Source: Prochlorothrix sp035286285
GTDB lineage: Bacteria > Cyanobacteriota > Cyanobacteriia > Prochlorotrichales > Prochlorotrichaceae
Assembly: GCA_035286285.1 (NCBI GenBank)
Contig: JAYKJG010000146.1
Location: 1-14,282, forward strand
Reading direction: 5' to 3'
Length of the DNA stretch: 14,282 nt
Below, one piece after another: positions 1-6,346 of the stretch. A program made the position numbers and the translations under genes. The notes beneath the pieces are model-generated. The model was not told the origin of the DNA. It did not search any database and saw only the letters and a program-made list of their open reading frames with translations. Position 1 is the stretch's first letter, and each line of letters begins with the position of its first letter.

Positions 1-21
1 AACAGCAGAAAGAAGGTCTAA
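1..21 (+). CDS. Possible 3' end of an upstream gene (partial)
   Basis: Frame 1 reads NSRKKV and then TAA at 19-21. A strong intrinsic terminator starts 24 bases later, which fits a gene ending here. Frames 2 and 3 stay open through the terminator, so the frame is inferred from the terminator position only. Seven codons are too few to name a product. Confidence 0.3.
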   Translation, partial: NSRKKV

Positions 22-44
22 AACCGCAAAACGCTTTAAAGAAG

Positions 45-90
45 AAAAGCCCCTGGGAGTCTTTCCGTGTTTCGACCCCAGAGGCTTTTT
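45..90 (+). terminator. Intrinsic terminator of the upstream unit
   Basis: AAAAGCC (45-51) pairs with GGCTTTT (83-89). After a 1x1 mismatch, CTGGG (53-57) pairs with CCCAG (77-81), and GTC (59-61) pairs with GAC (74-76) around a bulged A. The stem runs into five T residues at 86-90. The A-rich 5' side would also let it work as a terminator on the opposite strand. Confidence 0.75.
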
Positions 91-330
91 CGCTCGAACT
101 TTCACTCCTCACACGCCTATTACAATACTGGACTCCCCCCCTGCTTCAACGCTGCTTGTGCCACTTTTCTCCACTGGCACACCCCCCGGTTTAGCCCCTG
201 CCGATCGCAGGGAGCGTCCCACGGTAGCTAGGGTTGCGGTGACTTTGAAGGGGATGTTGTATGCTTAATGACATCTCACGTTGGAGCCTTCTTCCAGCCC
301 AAATAGTCCACCCGATCGCATAGGTGAGCC
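91..330. other. Spacer upstream of the DUF3318 gene
   Basis: No gene is evident between the terminator and the first complete gene. The spacer holds a perfect 7-bp inverted repeat, TGTGCCA (157-163) and TGGCACA (175-181), with an 11-nt pyrimidine-rich loop. It has no T run, so it is not an obvious terminator. A loose -10-like TATGCT lies near 259, but without a convincing -35 I do not call a promoter. Confidence 0.4.
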
Positions 331-1038
331 ATGACAACATTTTCCCGCGCTAGCGTCAGAACAGACATGAGCGAACTCCAGCGACTCAAGGGTTTGCTAC
401 CCCCTGAGTTGCAAAGTTGGGTGTTCGTAGAGTCTTCCACTGCCGTGGATCCGCCGCTGATCACCTGTGAGGAAATTGGCCGCGATGAAGTGGAGGTCCA
501 AATTGACTTAGTGCGCTGGGAGCAATTTGCCCTAGACCAACGCAACCTGTTGTTTTGGCATGAAGTGGGCCGCATTCAAAATGATACGATTCCCCGCGAT
601 GGCTGGGAAATGGCGGCCCTGGCGATCGGTCTGGGGGGTGCTGTGGGTGAGTTGTGGGTCCAGGATGGCGTGCTGCTGTTGCTAGCCTTGGGGCTGTCGG
701 GTTTTGCCGGGTACCGTTTGTACCAAAAAAATAATACCGAGAAGCGCCTCCAGGAAGCGATCGAGGCCGATGAGCGGGCGATCGCCTTGGCCACCCGCTT
801 TGGCTATACCCTGCCCAACGCCTACAAGAGCCTTGGCAGTGCCCTCAAGACCTTAGTAGAGCAAACGCCAAAAAAACGGCAACGGGCCAAGTATGAAGCC
901 CGTCTCCAAGCCCTGCGGCGCAGTGCAGCACGGGCCAAGGCCAAGGCCCAAGCCCAACAGGGCCAACCGGGCCAACAACCGGGCCAACCGGGAAGTGCGT
1001 CTGGGTCTTCTCGCCAATCTGAGAATGTCTTCGGCTAG
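331..1038 (+). CDS. DUF3318 domain-containing membrane-associated protein
   Basis: A 235-residue protein that I recognise as the cyanobacterial DUF3318 type, whose function is unknown. A soluble N-terminal part (about 1-90, with the conserved-looking stretch LLPPELQSWV and later FWHEVGRIQNDTIP) is followed by a hydrophobic hairpin at about 93-128 (AALAIGLGGAVGEL, then LLLLALGLSGFAGYRLYQ). A charged helical region with GFGYTLPNAYKSLGSALKTL-like character follows. The tail after about residue 185 is low-complexity, rich in Ala/Lys/Gln, and ends in Gly-Gln-Pro repeats, visible as a short DNA repeat near 958-992. The ATG at 331 fits the start of relatives as I remember them; Met13 (ATG at 367) is an alternative. 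It leads a probable unit with rsfS and the CGLD27 gene, although 258 bp separate it from rsfS. Confidence 0.8.
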   Translation: MTTFSRASVRTDMSELQRLKGLLPPELQSWVFVESSTAVDPPLITCEEIGRDEVEVQIDLVRWEQFALDQRNLLFWHEVGRIQNDTIPRDGWEMAALAIGLGGAVGELWVQDGVLLLLALGLSGFAGYRLYQKNNTEKRLQEAIEADERAIALATRFGYTLPNAYKSLGSALKTLVEQTPKKRQRAKYEARLQALRRSAARAKAKAQAQQGQPGQQPGQPGSASGSSRQSENVFG

Positions 1039-1091
1039 GGGCTGTCATCATTGAATCCTAGAATGCTCTCAGCATCAGAGACGCAGCCCCT
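1037..1091 (+). other. Long-range hairpin at the DUF3318 stop codon
   Basis: AGGGGCTG (1037-1044) and CAGCCCCT (1084-1091) form a perfect 8-bp inverted repeat; its left arm begins inside the TAG stop codon of the DUF3318 gene. The 39-nt interior contains a smaller potential CTCT/AGAG pairing. No T run follows, so it looks more like an RNA-processing or stabilising structure than a classical terminator. Confidence 0.35.
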
Positions 1092-1259
1092 CGCTCATAA
1101 CCTTGGGGCGGGCGTGTAACGCTGATATTCCAAGGTTTCTACCGTTCATGGATGACACGCCCTAGGCCAACCCCCGCTGGCGCTGTACCCTTGCTGCGGT
1201 CTTAATGGGGATTCCCTCAAGATTCCCTTAAGTCCCTGCCTTAGCCCAAAGCAGCAGCG

Positions 1260-1265
1260 TACAAT
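1260..1265 (+). promoter_or_regulatory. Candidate -10 element for rsfS
   Basis: TACAAT matches the bacterial -10 consensus at five of six positions and lies 31 bases before the rsfS start codon. This would give a short leader. No good -35 box is seen 16-18 bases upstream, so activity is uncertain. Confidence 0.35.
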
Positions 1266-1296
1266 AGAAGCACTATCCGGCACTTACCCCTAGCCC

Positions 1297-1767
1297 ATGA
1301 CTGAATCCTTCCCTTCTGTCCCATCCCCAGACCGCGCTCCCATTGAACCCACCGTCCTGACCAAGGCTCCGGCAGATGCTGCCCTGGCCCTTGCTGCCGC
1401 TGAAGCAGCCGACGATCGCAAGGGCGCAGATATTGCAATTTTGCGGGTGACGGAGGTCTCTTACCTGGCGGACTATTTTGTCTTGGTGACCGGCTTTTCC
1501 CCGGCACAGGTGAAGGCCATCGCCCGATCGATCGAAGCCAAATTGGCAACGGAGTGGCAGCGAAGTCCCAAGCGGGTGGAAGGACAGCAGGAAGGCCGCT
1601 GGATCTTGCAAGATTTTGGCGATCTCATCGTCCATATTTTTATGCCTGAAGAGCGAGAGTTTTATAACTTGGAAGCCTTTTGGGGCCATGGCGATGTGGT
1701 TCCCTTTCATCCCAGCGCCCCGGCTGTGGTCGCTTCTTCAGCATCCTTGGGCGGAGACTGGCGCTAG
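1297..1767 (+). CDS. rsfS: Ribosome silencing factor RsfS (Iojap family)
   Basis: A 156-residue protein with the RsfS/Iojap domain at about residues 26-140. Family landmarks are the start DDRKGADIAILRV, YLADYFVLVTG, the basic helix QVKAIARSIEAKL, and the signature GRWILQDFGDLIVHIFMPEEREFYNLEAFW (split here: GRWILQDFGDL, then IVHIFMPEEREFY). RsfS binds ribosomal protein uL14 on the 50S subunit and blocks joining with 30S, lowering translation under nutrient limitation. The first 25 residues and the Ala/Ser-rich last 15 are extensions beyond the core domain. The ATG at 1297 has no Shine-Dalgarno. The gene is 59 bp upstream of the CGLD27 gene on the same strand. Confidence 0.93.
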   Translation: MTESFPSVPSPDRAPIEPTVLTKAPADAALALAAAEAADDRKGADIAILRVTEVSYLADYFVLVTGFSPAQVKAIARSIEAKLATEWQRSPKRVEGQQEGRWILQDFGDLIVHIFMPEEREFYNLEAFWGHGDVVPFHPSAPAVVASSASLGGDWR

Positions 1768-1826
1768 GGAGCGGGATCCCCTCACCCCTGTGGTAGCCCT
1801 CACCCTCAATTCCTGTTGATCCAGTT

Positions 1827-2339
1827 ATGACCCAACCCCCTACCTACTCCACCCCTTGCCCCGTTCCAGCGGAACAGCAACCCCTCAATGAGTACCAAGA
1901 ACTCCGCCAGTCCTGGTTTTTTGGCTTGGCGCTGTTTCCCTTTCCTCGGTTGCTAAGACCGCTGTTGGGGGTGTGGCTGTTCAGTTGGGTCATTGCTGGC
2001 CCGATCGCCGCTGCGAGCTTTGTACCCCGCTACCACGTGGCTAAATTTCTGCTCACCAGCAGCACCGGGGCTTGTTTGCCTGTGCTGTTGGTTTTGGTGC
2101 AGTTGTATTTGGGCTGGCGCTATGTGGGCGATCGCCTTGCCCAGCCCGCCATTTGCTATGAAGAATCCGGCTGGTTTGATGGCCAAATTTGGCAAAAACC
2201 GGCGGAAATCCTCACCCGCGATCGCCTGATCTTCACCTATGAAATCCGCCCGATCCTCCGCCGCCTAGAGCAACTGCTAGCCCTGGGCTTGGTGGTGATT
2301 ATGGGCGGGGCCATTAGTTGGCCCCTCTTGCCCGCTTAA
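1827..2339 (+). CDS. CGLD27 / Ycf36 family (DUF1230) membrane protein
   Basis: A 170-residue protein recognised as the CGLD27 (conserved in green lineage and diatoms) family, related to plastid Ycf36. The N-terminal part carries the family-like motif VPAEQQPLNEYQEL, then a WFFGLALFPFPRLL entry segment. Membrane segments are likely at about 43-64, 72-96 and 147-167, with a Trp-rich loop (YEESGWFDGQIWQKP) between the second and third. The family is tied to chloroplast and thylakoid function, but the biochemical role is not established. The start has no Shine-Dalgarno, and the gene probably shares a transcript with rsfS. Its stop lies only 4 bp from the stop of the convergent ABC1 kinase gene. 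Confidence 0.85.
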   Translation: MTQPPTYSTPCPVPAEQQPLNEYQELRQSWFFGLALFPFPRLLRPLLGVWLFSWVIAGPIAAASFVPRYHVAKFLLTSSTGACLPVLLVLVQLYLGWRYVGDRLAQPAICYEESGWFDGQIWQKPAEILTRDRLIFTYEIRPILRRLEQLLALGLVVIMGGAISWPLLPA

Positions 2340-2355
2340 GCCCCTAGGGGGTTTT
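2340..2355. terminator. Weak palindrome between convergent stops
   Basis: The palindrome CCCCTAGGGG (2341-2350), followed by GTTTTG, sits exactly between the ends of the CGLD27 and ABC1-kinase genes and includes the kinase stop codon. The stem would be only three or four pairs with a CTAG loop, so any termination would be weak. Confidence 0.25.
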
Positions 2356-4083
2356 GAAGCGATCGACCTTAAACAGCATCAACTGCAACAACAGCAGCAC
2401 CGGAAAACTGGACAGCCCCAAAAAGAGGTGCCCCGTCCGCTCCCAGCCCGCAATCAGAAAATTCGTCCCCCCCAGGAACAGCGCCCCAAAGAGGAGGGTA
2501 TAGAGAATCCCCTGGGCCAAGGTGTTGAGTTTGCGCAGTTCCCGGTTGCCTTCCACGGAATTGACCCGCAGCCGGAAATCGCCTGCTTCTAGCTTGTCGA
2601 GGCTGGCATGGATGCGCTGGGGCAACCCTAGGCTAGTGTTGGTAAACTGAGTGGCTTGGCGGCTGAGTTGATTGAGAATCATCTCTGGTTCGCTCATGTT
2701 TTCCTGACCCAAGATTTCCGCCGCAAAGGGTTGGGTCACTTCCATAAAGCTAAAGTCTGGATCGAGGGACTTGCCCATGGCCTCTAGGGTTGAAAGCGCC
2801 CGCAGGACAAAGGTAAAGGTCGCCGGAAAGCGGAAGGGCTGATCGTAGCTCAATTCATAGAGATCTTCGCTAATATCCGCCATGGAAATTGATTCATGGG
2901 TGCTGAGGGCTTGCTCGAAGTAGGTGTCGAGCATATATTGCACCGATCGCCGCACCGGCCCTAAATCGCTGCTACTGGTCAAGGCTCCCAGTTCCACCAT
3001 GGCCTTCACCACCAGATTGGCATCCTTTTGCATAATGCCCGCAAAGGTCAGCATCAGGCGCGATTTTGTGCTGGGGTGAATTTGGCCCATCATGCCGAAG
3101 TCATAGAAAATCAGCCGCCCCTGGGAATCAACGGCAATGTTGCCGGGGTGGGGATCGGCATGGAAAAAGCCGTGGTGTAAGACCTGGCGCAAATAGGCTT
3201 CAACTCCGAGTTGGGCGATCGCCTTGCGATCGAGGCCCGCCGCCTCCAAAACCGCCACTTCACTGACCTTAGTTCCCGGCACATACTCCATGGTCAGCAA
3301 CGCCGAGGAGGTATAGCGCCAGTGGATGCGCGGCACCACAATACTGGGTAAATCCCGGAAATTGCGCCGGAACGTATCGGCATTGCGCCCTTCGCTGATG
3401 TAATCCGTTTCTTCCCAGAGGGTCCGGCGGCATTCTTCATAAATCCCCACCCAGTCCCGACCGTCTTGGCCCAGGGGGGTGTGGTGCTGCACAAATTCGG
3501 CGATCGTCCGCAGGATCCCCAGATCAATCCCAAACAGCCGATGCAGTCCTGGACGCTGCACCTTCACCGCCACCTCTTCCCCTGACTTCAACACCGCCCG
3601 ATGGACTTGGCCCAGGCTCGCTGAGGCGATCGGCTCCGGCTCAAAGACCGCAAAGGCCGCTTCGATCGGCTTCCCCAACTCCCGCCGGACGATCGTCTGG
3701 ACTTGCTCATAGCTAAAGGCCGGAACCTGATCTTGCAGCTTGGAGAGTTCCTCCACATAGGCCAGGGGGAACAGATCGGCGCGGGTCGAGAAAAACTGCC
3801 CAATTTTGATAAAGGTCGGCCCCAAATGCAGCAAACTTTCCCGCACCCAAATCGCCCGTCGCCGCTGCCGTGCCGCCTTTTGGTCCACGATCGGCAAGCT
3901 ACTGTCTCGGTAGCTCCAGGACTGCTGATCCATCCAGAGATACATCATCAGTTGCGTAACAAACTGACCAATATCCCGGACACGATCGACAGCTTTATAA
4001 TCATCCCGCGCCCAGCGATAGTCCGCAGAAGCCAGTGCTGGGAGAGTCAGAGCAGGAGCAGGGGAGTCTAAATGGGTGACCAC
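2344..4083 (-). CDS. ABC1/AarF/UbiB family atypical kinase-like protein
   Basis: A 579-residue protein from the GTG at 4083. All ABC1K hallmarks are visible: KIGQ at about 93-96 in LGPTFIKIGQFFSTRADL, the Ala-rich loop ASASLGQVHRA, the lysine in VAVKVQRPG (about 174), EETDY (about 224-228), the catalytic loop HADPHPGN (about 308-315) and DFG (about 328-330). Two hydrophobic C-terminal segments follow (LLFGALFLGGTNFLIAG and FLGLSSFPVLLLLQLMLF). ABC1 proteins are membrane-associated ATPases/kinases acting in quinone (in cyanobacteria plastoquinone/tocopherol) or other lipid metabolism; the substrate cannot be read from sequence. The frame stays open to a TTG at 4224, but a good promoter lies inside that extension, and the homologous part begins near YRWARDDYK. 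I therefore prefer the GTG. Confidence 0.9.
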   Translation of the reverse strand: MVTHLDSPAPALTLPALASADYRWARDDYKAVDRVRDIGQFVTQLMMYLWMDQQSWSYRDSSLPIVDQKAARQRRRAIWVRESLLHLGPTFIKIGQFFSTRADLFPLAYVEELSKLQDQVPAFSYEQVQTIVRRELGKPIEAAFAVFEPEPIASASLGQVHRAVLKSGEEVAVKVQRPGLHRLFGIDLGILRTIAEFVQHHTPLGQDGRDWVGIYEECRRTLWEETDYISEGRNADTFRRNFRDLPSIVVPRIHWRYTSSALLTMEYVPGTKVSEVAVLEAAGLDRKAIAQLGVEAYLRQVLHHGFFHADPHPGNIAVDSQGRLIFYDFGMMGQIHPSTKSRLMLTFAGIMQKDANLVVKAMVELGALTSSSDLGPVRRSVQYMLDTYFEQALSTHESISMADISEDLYELSYDQPFRFPATFTFVLRALSTLEAMGKSLDPDFSFMEVTQPFAAEILGQENMSEPEMILNQLSRQATQFTNTSLGLPQRIHASLDKLEAGDFRLRVNSVEGNRELRKLNTLAQGILYTLLFGALFLGGTNFLIAGWERTGHLFLGLSSFPVLLLLQLMLFKVDRFKTP

Positions 4084-4209
4084 GATGTTTTTTAGGGGTT
4101 CTTGATAAAGGGTACAGGGGGATTTTGTAAAAATTTTGGGAGCAGATCGCAACAATGGGGAAGCTAGAAAATCTGCTGGGGAGAGGATCGGTTTACCCAC
4201 CGTTCGCCT

Positions 4210-4238
4210 CTCATACGTTAACAAGTTTGTCCAGTCAA
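4210..4238 (-). promoter_or_regulatory. Promoter of the ABC1 kinase gene
   Basis: On the minus strand TTGACT (4233-4238) and TATGAG (4210-4215) are separated by exactly 17 bases. The -35 matches five of six and the -10 four of six consensus positions. Transcription would begin near 4203, leaving a leader of about 120 nt before the GTG at 4083 and excluding the upstream TTG at 4224 as a start from this promoter. Confidence 0.5.
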
Positions 4239-4837
4239 TCCTAGGGCTTGACAGGGGTAGGGCTGGGAGAGTGATGGCGTTGATCCCCTGCGACTTCTAC
4301 CCTAAAAAGACCCCAGTGCGAGACAATGGGCAGGGGATGGAATCGCCTAAACTTTGCTGCATTTGCGCGTCTGAAGCGCAGATCGGTTTTACGCCCTTTT
4401 TACGCCCTTGACGCTCTTGGAGGCCAATGGGGGGATGCGGACTCATTGGAATCCCCCATGACTTATATAAAGCAATTGAAACACTTATTTACAATTGTTA
4501 ATGTAATAATAGAGCACCAGGGATGGTTAGCAACGCCCCAACGGATGATTTGAGGGATGAACTTCCTCGGCCACTGCTGGAGAAGCCACCTGGGGGGGAT
4601 AGACCTCTCGGTCTTGAGCCTCTTCCCCCATCCTTGGGCTAGACCGCCGCTCGTCAGAACGCTGAGGCTCCCCTAGGGCTTCTCCATTGACAGCGTGCGT
4701 TTCCAGCACAGTTGGTTTCCCGCCTGCTGGCTGGGCTTTCCCCCAATCCGTAACTGAATGGTCAGCCCTGAGAGTTCTCCGGCGCTTCAGGCCCACGGAT
4801 GGCAACCCTGGTCACGATGCAAATTTGCAAGAGGACA
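4239..4837. other. Gene-poor spacer between the ABC1 kinase and DUF2993 genes
   Basis: I find no convincing intact gene. Contents: a potential hairpin with ATTTGCGC/GCGCAGAT arms (about 4361-4383); a short direct repeat of TTTACGCCCTT (about 4388-4408); one copy of the 12-mer GGGGGGATGCGG at 4429-4440, inside a CCAATG/CATTGG inverted repeat; an AT-rich patch at 4460-4512, unlike its surroundings and possibly a promoter or insertion scar; and a minus-strand ORF described separately. Confidence 0.45.
4527..4805 (-). pseudogene. Possible decayed ORF, perhaps a transposase C-terminal remnant
   Basis: A 92-codon minus-strand frame with no ATG (it opens with TTG two codons after an in-frame TGA). 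The peptide is Arg/Gly/Glu-rich and hydrophilic (GLKRRRTLRAD, AQPAGGKPTVLETHAV, EEVHPSNHPLGRC). This composition resembles the poorly conserved C-terminal tails of IS200/IS605 TnpB proteins, but no zinc-ribbon CxxC or RuvC aspartate motif remains, so the assignment is only an impression. Its 5' end meets the start of the DUF2993 gene. It may equally be a chance open frame. Confidence 0.2.
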
Positions 4838-5593
4838 ATGATATCCACAGTGTTTGGTAGCTTGCCATTTCCGAATCAAGGCGGAGACCGCGTCGTTAGC
4901 AAGGTTGTAACGGCGGCCATTTCGGCGCTTTTTAAGAAGTCAGAGCAGCTAGCGGTCAATGTACGGGCCGAGCCGGTTGCGAAGCTGCTGCAAGGTAGCG
5001 TGGACGGCTTTGATTTTCTGGGCAAGGGGCTGCTGATGCATAGCGGCCTGCGCGTCGAGTCCATGGAATTGTATGTCCAAGCTGTGGCCATCGACTTTGG
5101 TGCCATTTTCAGCGGGCAGGTCAAGCTCAAGCAGCCGATCCAGGCCAGTATGCGCGTGGCCCTGAGCGAGACTGACTTAACCGATTCCTTCAACACACCC
5201 TTCCTCACGGAAAAGCTCAAGACCATTCGCCATGAAGGGCAACCGTTGACCTTCCGCGACACGGTGTTCAAGATTAATGCCGATCGCTCCATTCAACTCA
5301 TCAGCCAAATCCACGTTGGCGATCGGCCCAGCCCCACCCCCGTAGACATCACTGCCCAAATGGAGGTCGAGAACCGCAAGCGCATCCGCTTTACGGAGGT
5401 AACCTGTGCCGGTGATGCCGCCAGTGTTGAGTTAGGAACGGCCCTGGTCGATTCCCTCAACACTCTGCTGGACTTGGATCAGTTTGCGCTGGATGGGATG
5501 CAAATCCGGGTTGATCAGTTGCGCCTGCGCAACCAGCAAATGATGCTCTATGGGGTTGCCCATCTCGATCGTTTCCCCGATCGCAAAGGCTAG
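4838..5593 (+). CDS. DUF2993 (LmeA-like) domain-containing protein
   Basis: A 251-residue protein of the DUF2993 type, which is common in cyanobacteria. Members resemble TULIP-like lipid-binding proteins such as mycobacterial LmeA; the exact role in cyanobacteria is unknown. Visible features are an amphipathic N-terminal helix (DRVVSKVVTAAISALFKKSEQL), then repeated beta-strand-like segments such as GSVDGFDFLGKGLLMHSGLRVESMEL (split as GSVDGFDFLGKG and LLMHSGLRVESMEL), FSGQVKLKQPIQASMRVALSETDL, and a C-terminal FALDGMQIRVDQLRLRNQQMML. No cleavable signal peptide is obvious. I choose the ATG at 4838 because GAGG lies just upstream and the protein then begins MISTVFGSLPFP; an in-frame ATG at 4799 would add 13 unlikely residues. 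A terminator-like hairpin follows, so it probably does not share a transcript with psb35. Confidence 0.75.
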   Translation: MISTVFGSLPFPNQGGDRVVSKVVTAAISALFKKSEQLAVNVRAEPVAKLLQGSVDGFDFLGKGLLMHSGLRVESMELYVQAVAIDFGAIFSGQVKLKQPIQASMRVALSETDLTDSFNTPFLTEKLKTIRHEGQPLTFRDTVFKINADRSIQLISQIHVGDRPSPTPVDITAQMEVENRKRIRFTEVTCAGDAASVELGTALVDSLNTLLDLDQFALDGMQIRVDQLRLRNQQMMLYGVAHLDRFPDRKG

Positions 5594-5621
5594 TACCGGG
5601 CGGCAGAAGTCCCCCGTTCCC

Positions 5622-5649
5622 ACTCACGCTACACTGAAGGTGAGTTTTT
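5622..5649 (+). terminator. Probable terminator after the DUF2993 gene
   Basis: ACTCAC (5622-5627) pairs with GTGAGT (5640-5645) around a 12-nt loop, and the right arm runs into five T residues in total. It is 28 bases after the stop codon. The stem is short, so moderate strength is expected. Confidence 0.5.
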
Positions 5650-5651
5650 GG

Positions 5652-5691
5652 GTCATGCTCCGATTTTGGGAAGCCAAAACCCTGCCATGAC
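5652..5691 (+). promoter_or_regulatory. Symmetric hairpin in the psb35 upstream region
   Basis: An outer stem GTCATG/CATGAC (5652-5657, 5686-5691) and an inner stem TTTTGG/CCAAAA (5664-5669, 5674-5679) are perfect. They are joined by a 6x6 internal loop and capped by a GAAG tetraloop. The hairpin ends 30 bases before the psb35 start codon. It may be a leader structure if transcription starts upstream of it, or a dyad operator if not. Confidence 0.45.
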
Positions 5692-5708
5692 TTTCGGATT
5701 TTCTTTGC

Positions 5709-5713
5709 GGAGG
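5709..5713 (+). promoter_or_regulatory. Strong Shine-Dalgarno of psb35
   Basis: GGAGG lies 8 bases before the ATG at 5722. It is the only full-strength ribosome binding site with ideal spacing that I see in the window, where most starts have none. It fixes the psb35 start and implies high translation. Confidence 0.8.
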
Positions 5714-5721
5714 TTATTCCC

Positions 5722-5937
5722 ATGGATTTAGCGAATTTTACGCCCCTGCTGATGCAGGTGGAAGCTGGAGCGGCATTTCCAGCAATGACTGTTCTCACCC
5801 TCTTGGTGCTGGTGGGCTTTGTCGCCGCAGTGGGCATTGGCTCCATTGCCTGGTACAACTCCAAGCGCCCCCCCGGTTGGGAAACCAAGGATCGCCCCAG
5901 TTTTATCCCCAAGTTTGGCCGCGACGACGACAACTAA
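5722..5937 (+). CDS. psb35: Photosystem II assembly protein Psb35
   Basis: A 71-residue, single-span membrane protein recognised as Psb35 (the Synechocystis Ssl2148 type). The transmembrane helix is at about residues 20-43 (PAMTVLTLLVLVGFVAAVGIG). It is followed by the family signature SIAWYNSKRPPGWETKDRPSFIPKFG and an acidic end, GRDDDN. Psb35 is reported to associate with the CP47 assembly module and high-light-inducible proteins during photosystem II biogenesis in the thylakoid. The gene appears monocistronic, with a terminator-like hairpin before it, a strong terminator after it and its own Shine-Dalgarno. Its stop codon is the first three bases of a tandem 14-bp duplication. Confidence 0.88.
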   Translation: MDLANFTPLLMQVEAGAAFPAMTVLTLLVLVGFVAAVGIGSIAWYNSKRPPGWETKDRPSFIPKFGRDDDN

Positions 5938-5962
5938 ACCGGCTCTTCTAAACCGGCTCTTC
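5935..5962 (+). repeat. Two tandem 14-bp units starting at the psb35 stop codon
   Basis: TAAACCGGCTCTTC occurs twice in perfect tandem (5935-5948 and 5949-5962). The first TAA is the psb35 stop, and the second TAA falls in another frame because 14 is not a multiple of three. Confidence 0.85.
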
Positions 5963-5965
5963 CTC

Positions 5966-6015
5966 AGCCCCCAACTCCGCGCCCAGGACGAGAACAGGCG
6001 GGGCTGGGGGCTTTT
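5966..6015 (+). terminator. Intrinsic terminator of psb35
   Basis: AGCCCCCAACTCCGC (5966-5980) pairs with GCGGGGCTGGGGGCT (5998-6012) with a single mismatch and one G-T wobble across 15 positions. The loop is 17 nt, and the right arm is followed by T residues at 6012-6015. It starts 29 bases after the stop codon. Confidence 0.85.
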
Positions 6016-6136
6016 GTGATTTTGATCATTGCTCTGATGGCAGTGCCTGAAGCTTCTGCCCCCGCCAGCGGAAGGGGGTAGGGTTTGCTGTCTCTCCTGC
6101 TGTCCCCCTCTGTCTGTTCATACCGCTTGGTGACCT

Positions 6137-6346
6137 ATGACTACGATTTGGGTAAACGAACAATTAGACCCGTCTGGGATCCTCTATTCCTGCATTGCCT
6201 GTACCAATCCAGCCCAGGCCCAGGACTGCTACCAAGCTTTCCAAGACAACCTCACCCCTGAACAAAAGGCCCAGGGGTGGACGGTCAACCAACACACCGT
6301 GACCTCCTGGGATGATGTGCCCCCGACGGCCCTGAAGCTGAACTAG
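6137..6346 (+). CDS. Small conserved cyanobacterial protein, unknown function
   Basis: A 69-residue soluble protein beginning MTTIWVNEQLDPSGILYSCIAC. It looks like a small family I have seen only in cyanobacteria; I cannot give a function. Cysteines lie at 19, 22 (a CxxC pair) and 31; a central helix-rich segment (AQAQDCYQAFQDNLTPEQKAQG) leads to a conserved-looking end, WDDVPPTALKLN. The CxxC could bind a metal or be redox-active, but the single pair decides nothing. The ATG at 6137 has no Shine-Dalgarno. The gene is convergent with the histidine-kinase-like gene, and the two share the palindrome CTAG (6343-6346) as overlapping stop codons. It follows the psb35 terminator and so should have its own promoter in 6016-6136, which I could not identify. 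Confidence 0.7.
   Translation: MTTIWVNEQLDPSGILYSCIACTNPAQAQDCYQAFQDNLTPEQKAQGWTVNQHTVTSWDDVPPTALKLN

Noticed and set aside
1273..1710. 145-codon minus-strand ORF opposite rsfS
   Set aside because: RsfS on the plus strand carries a full family signature; the antisense frame has no recognisable features.
4084..4224. 47-residue N-terminal extension of the ABC1 kinase from TTG
   Set aside because: A well-spaced promoter lies over and inside it, and the conserved kinase sequence starts well after the GTG at 4083.
4484..4512. HLR1 (RpaB) or NtcA site in the AT-rich patch
   Set aside because: One TTTACAAT half-site fits HLR1 but the second half does not, and no GTA-N8-TAC spacing is present.
6055..6085. 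Second terminator after psb35 (CTGCCCCC/GGGGGTAG hairpin)
   Set aside because: The stem is plausible, but it is not followed by a T run and the strong terminator at 5966-6015 already serves psb35.
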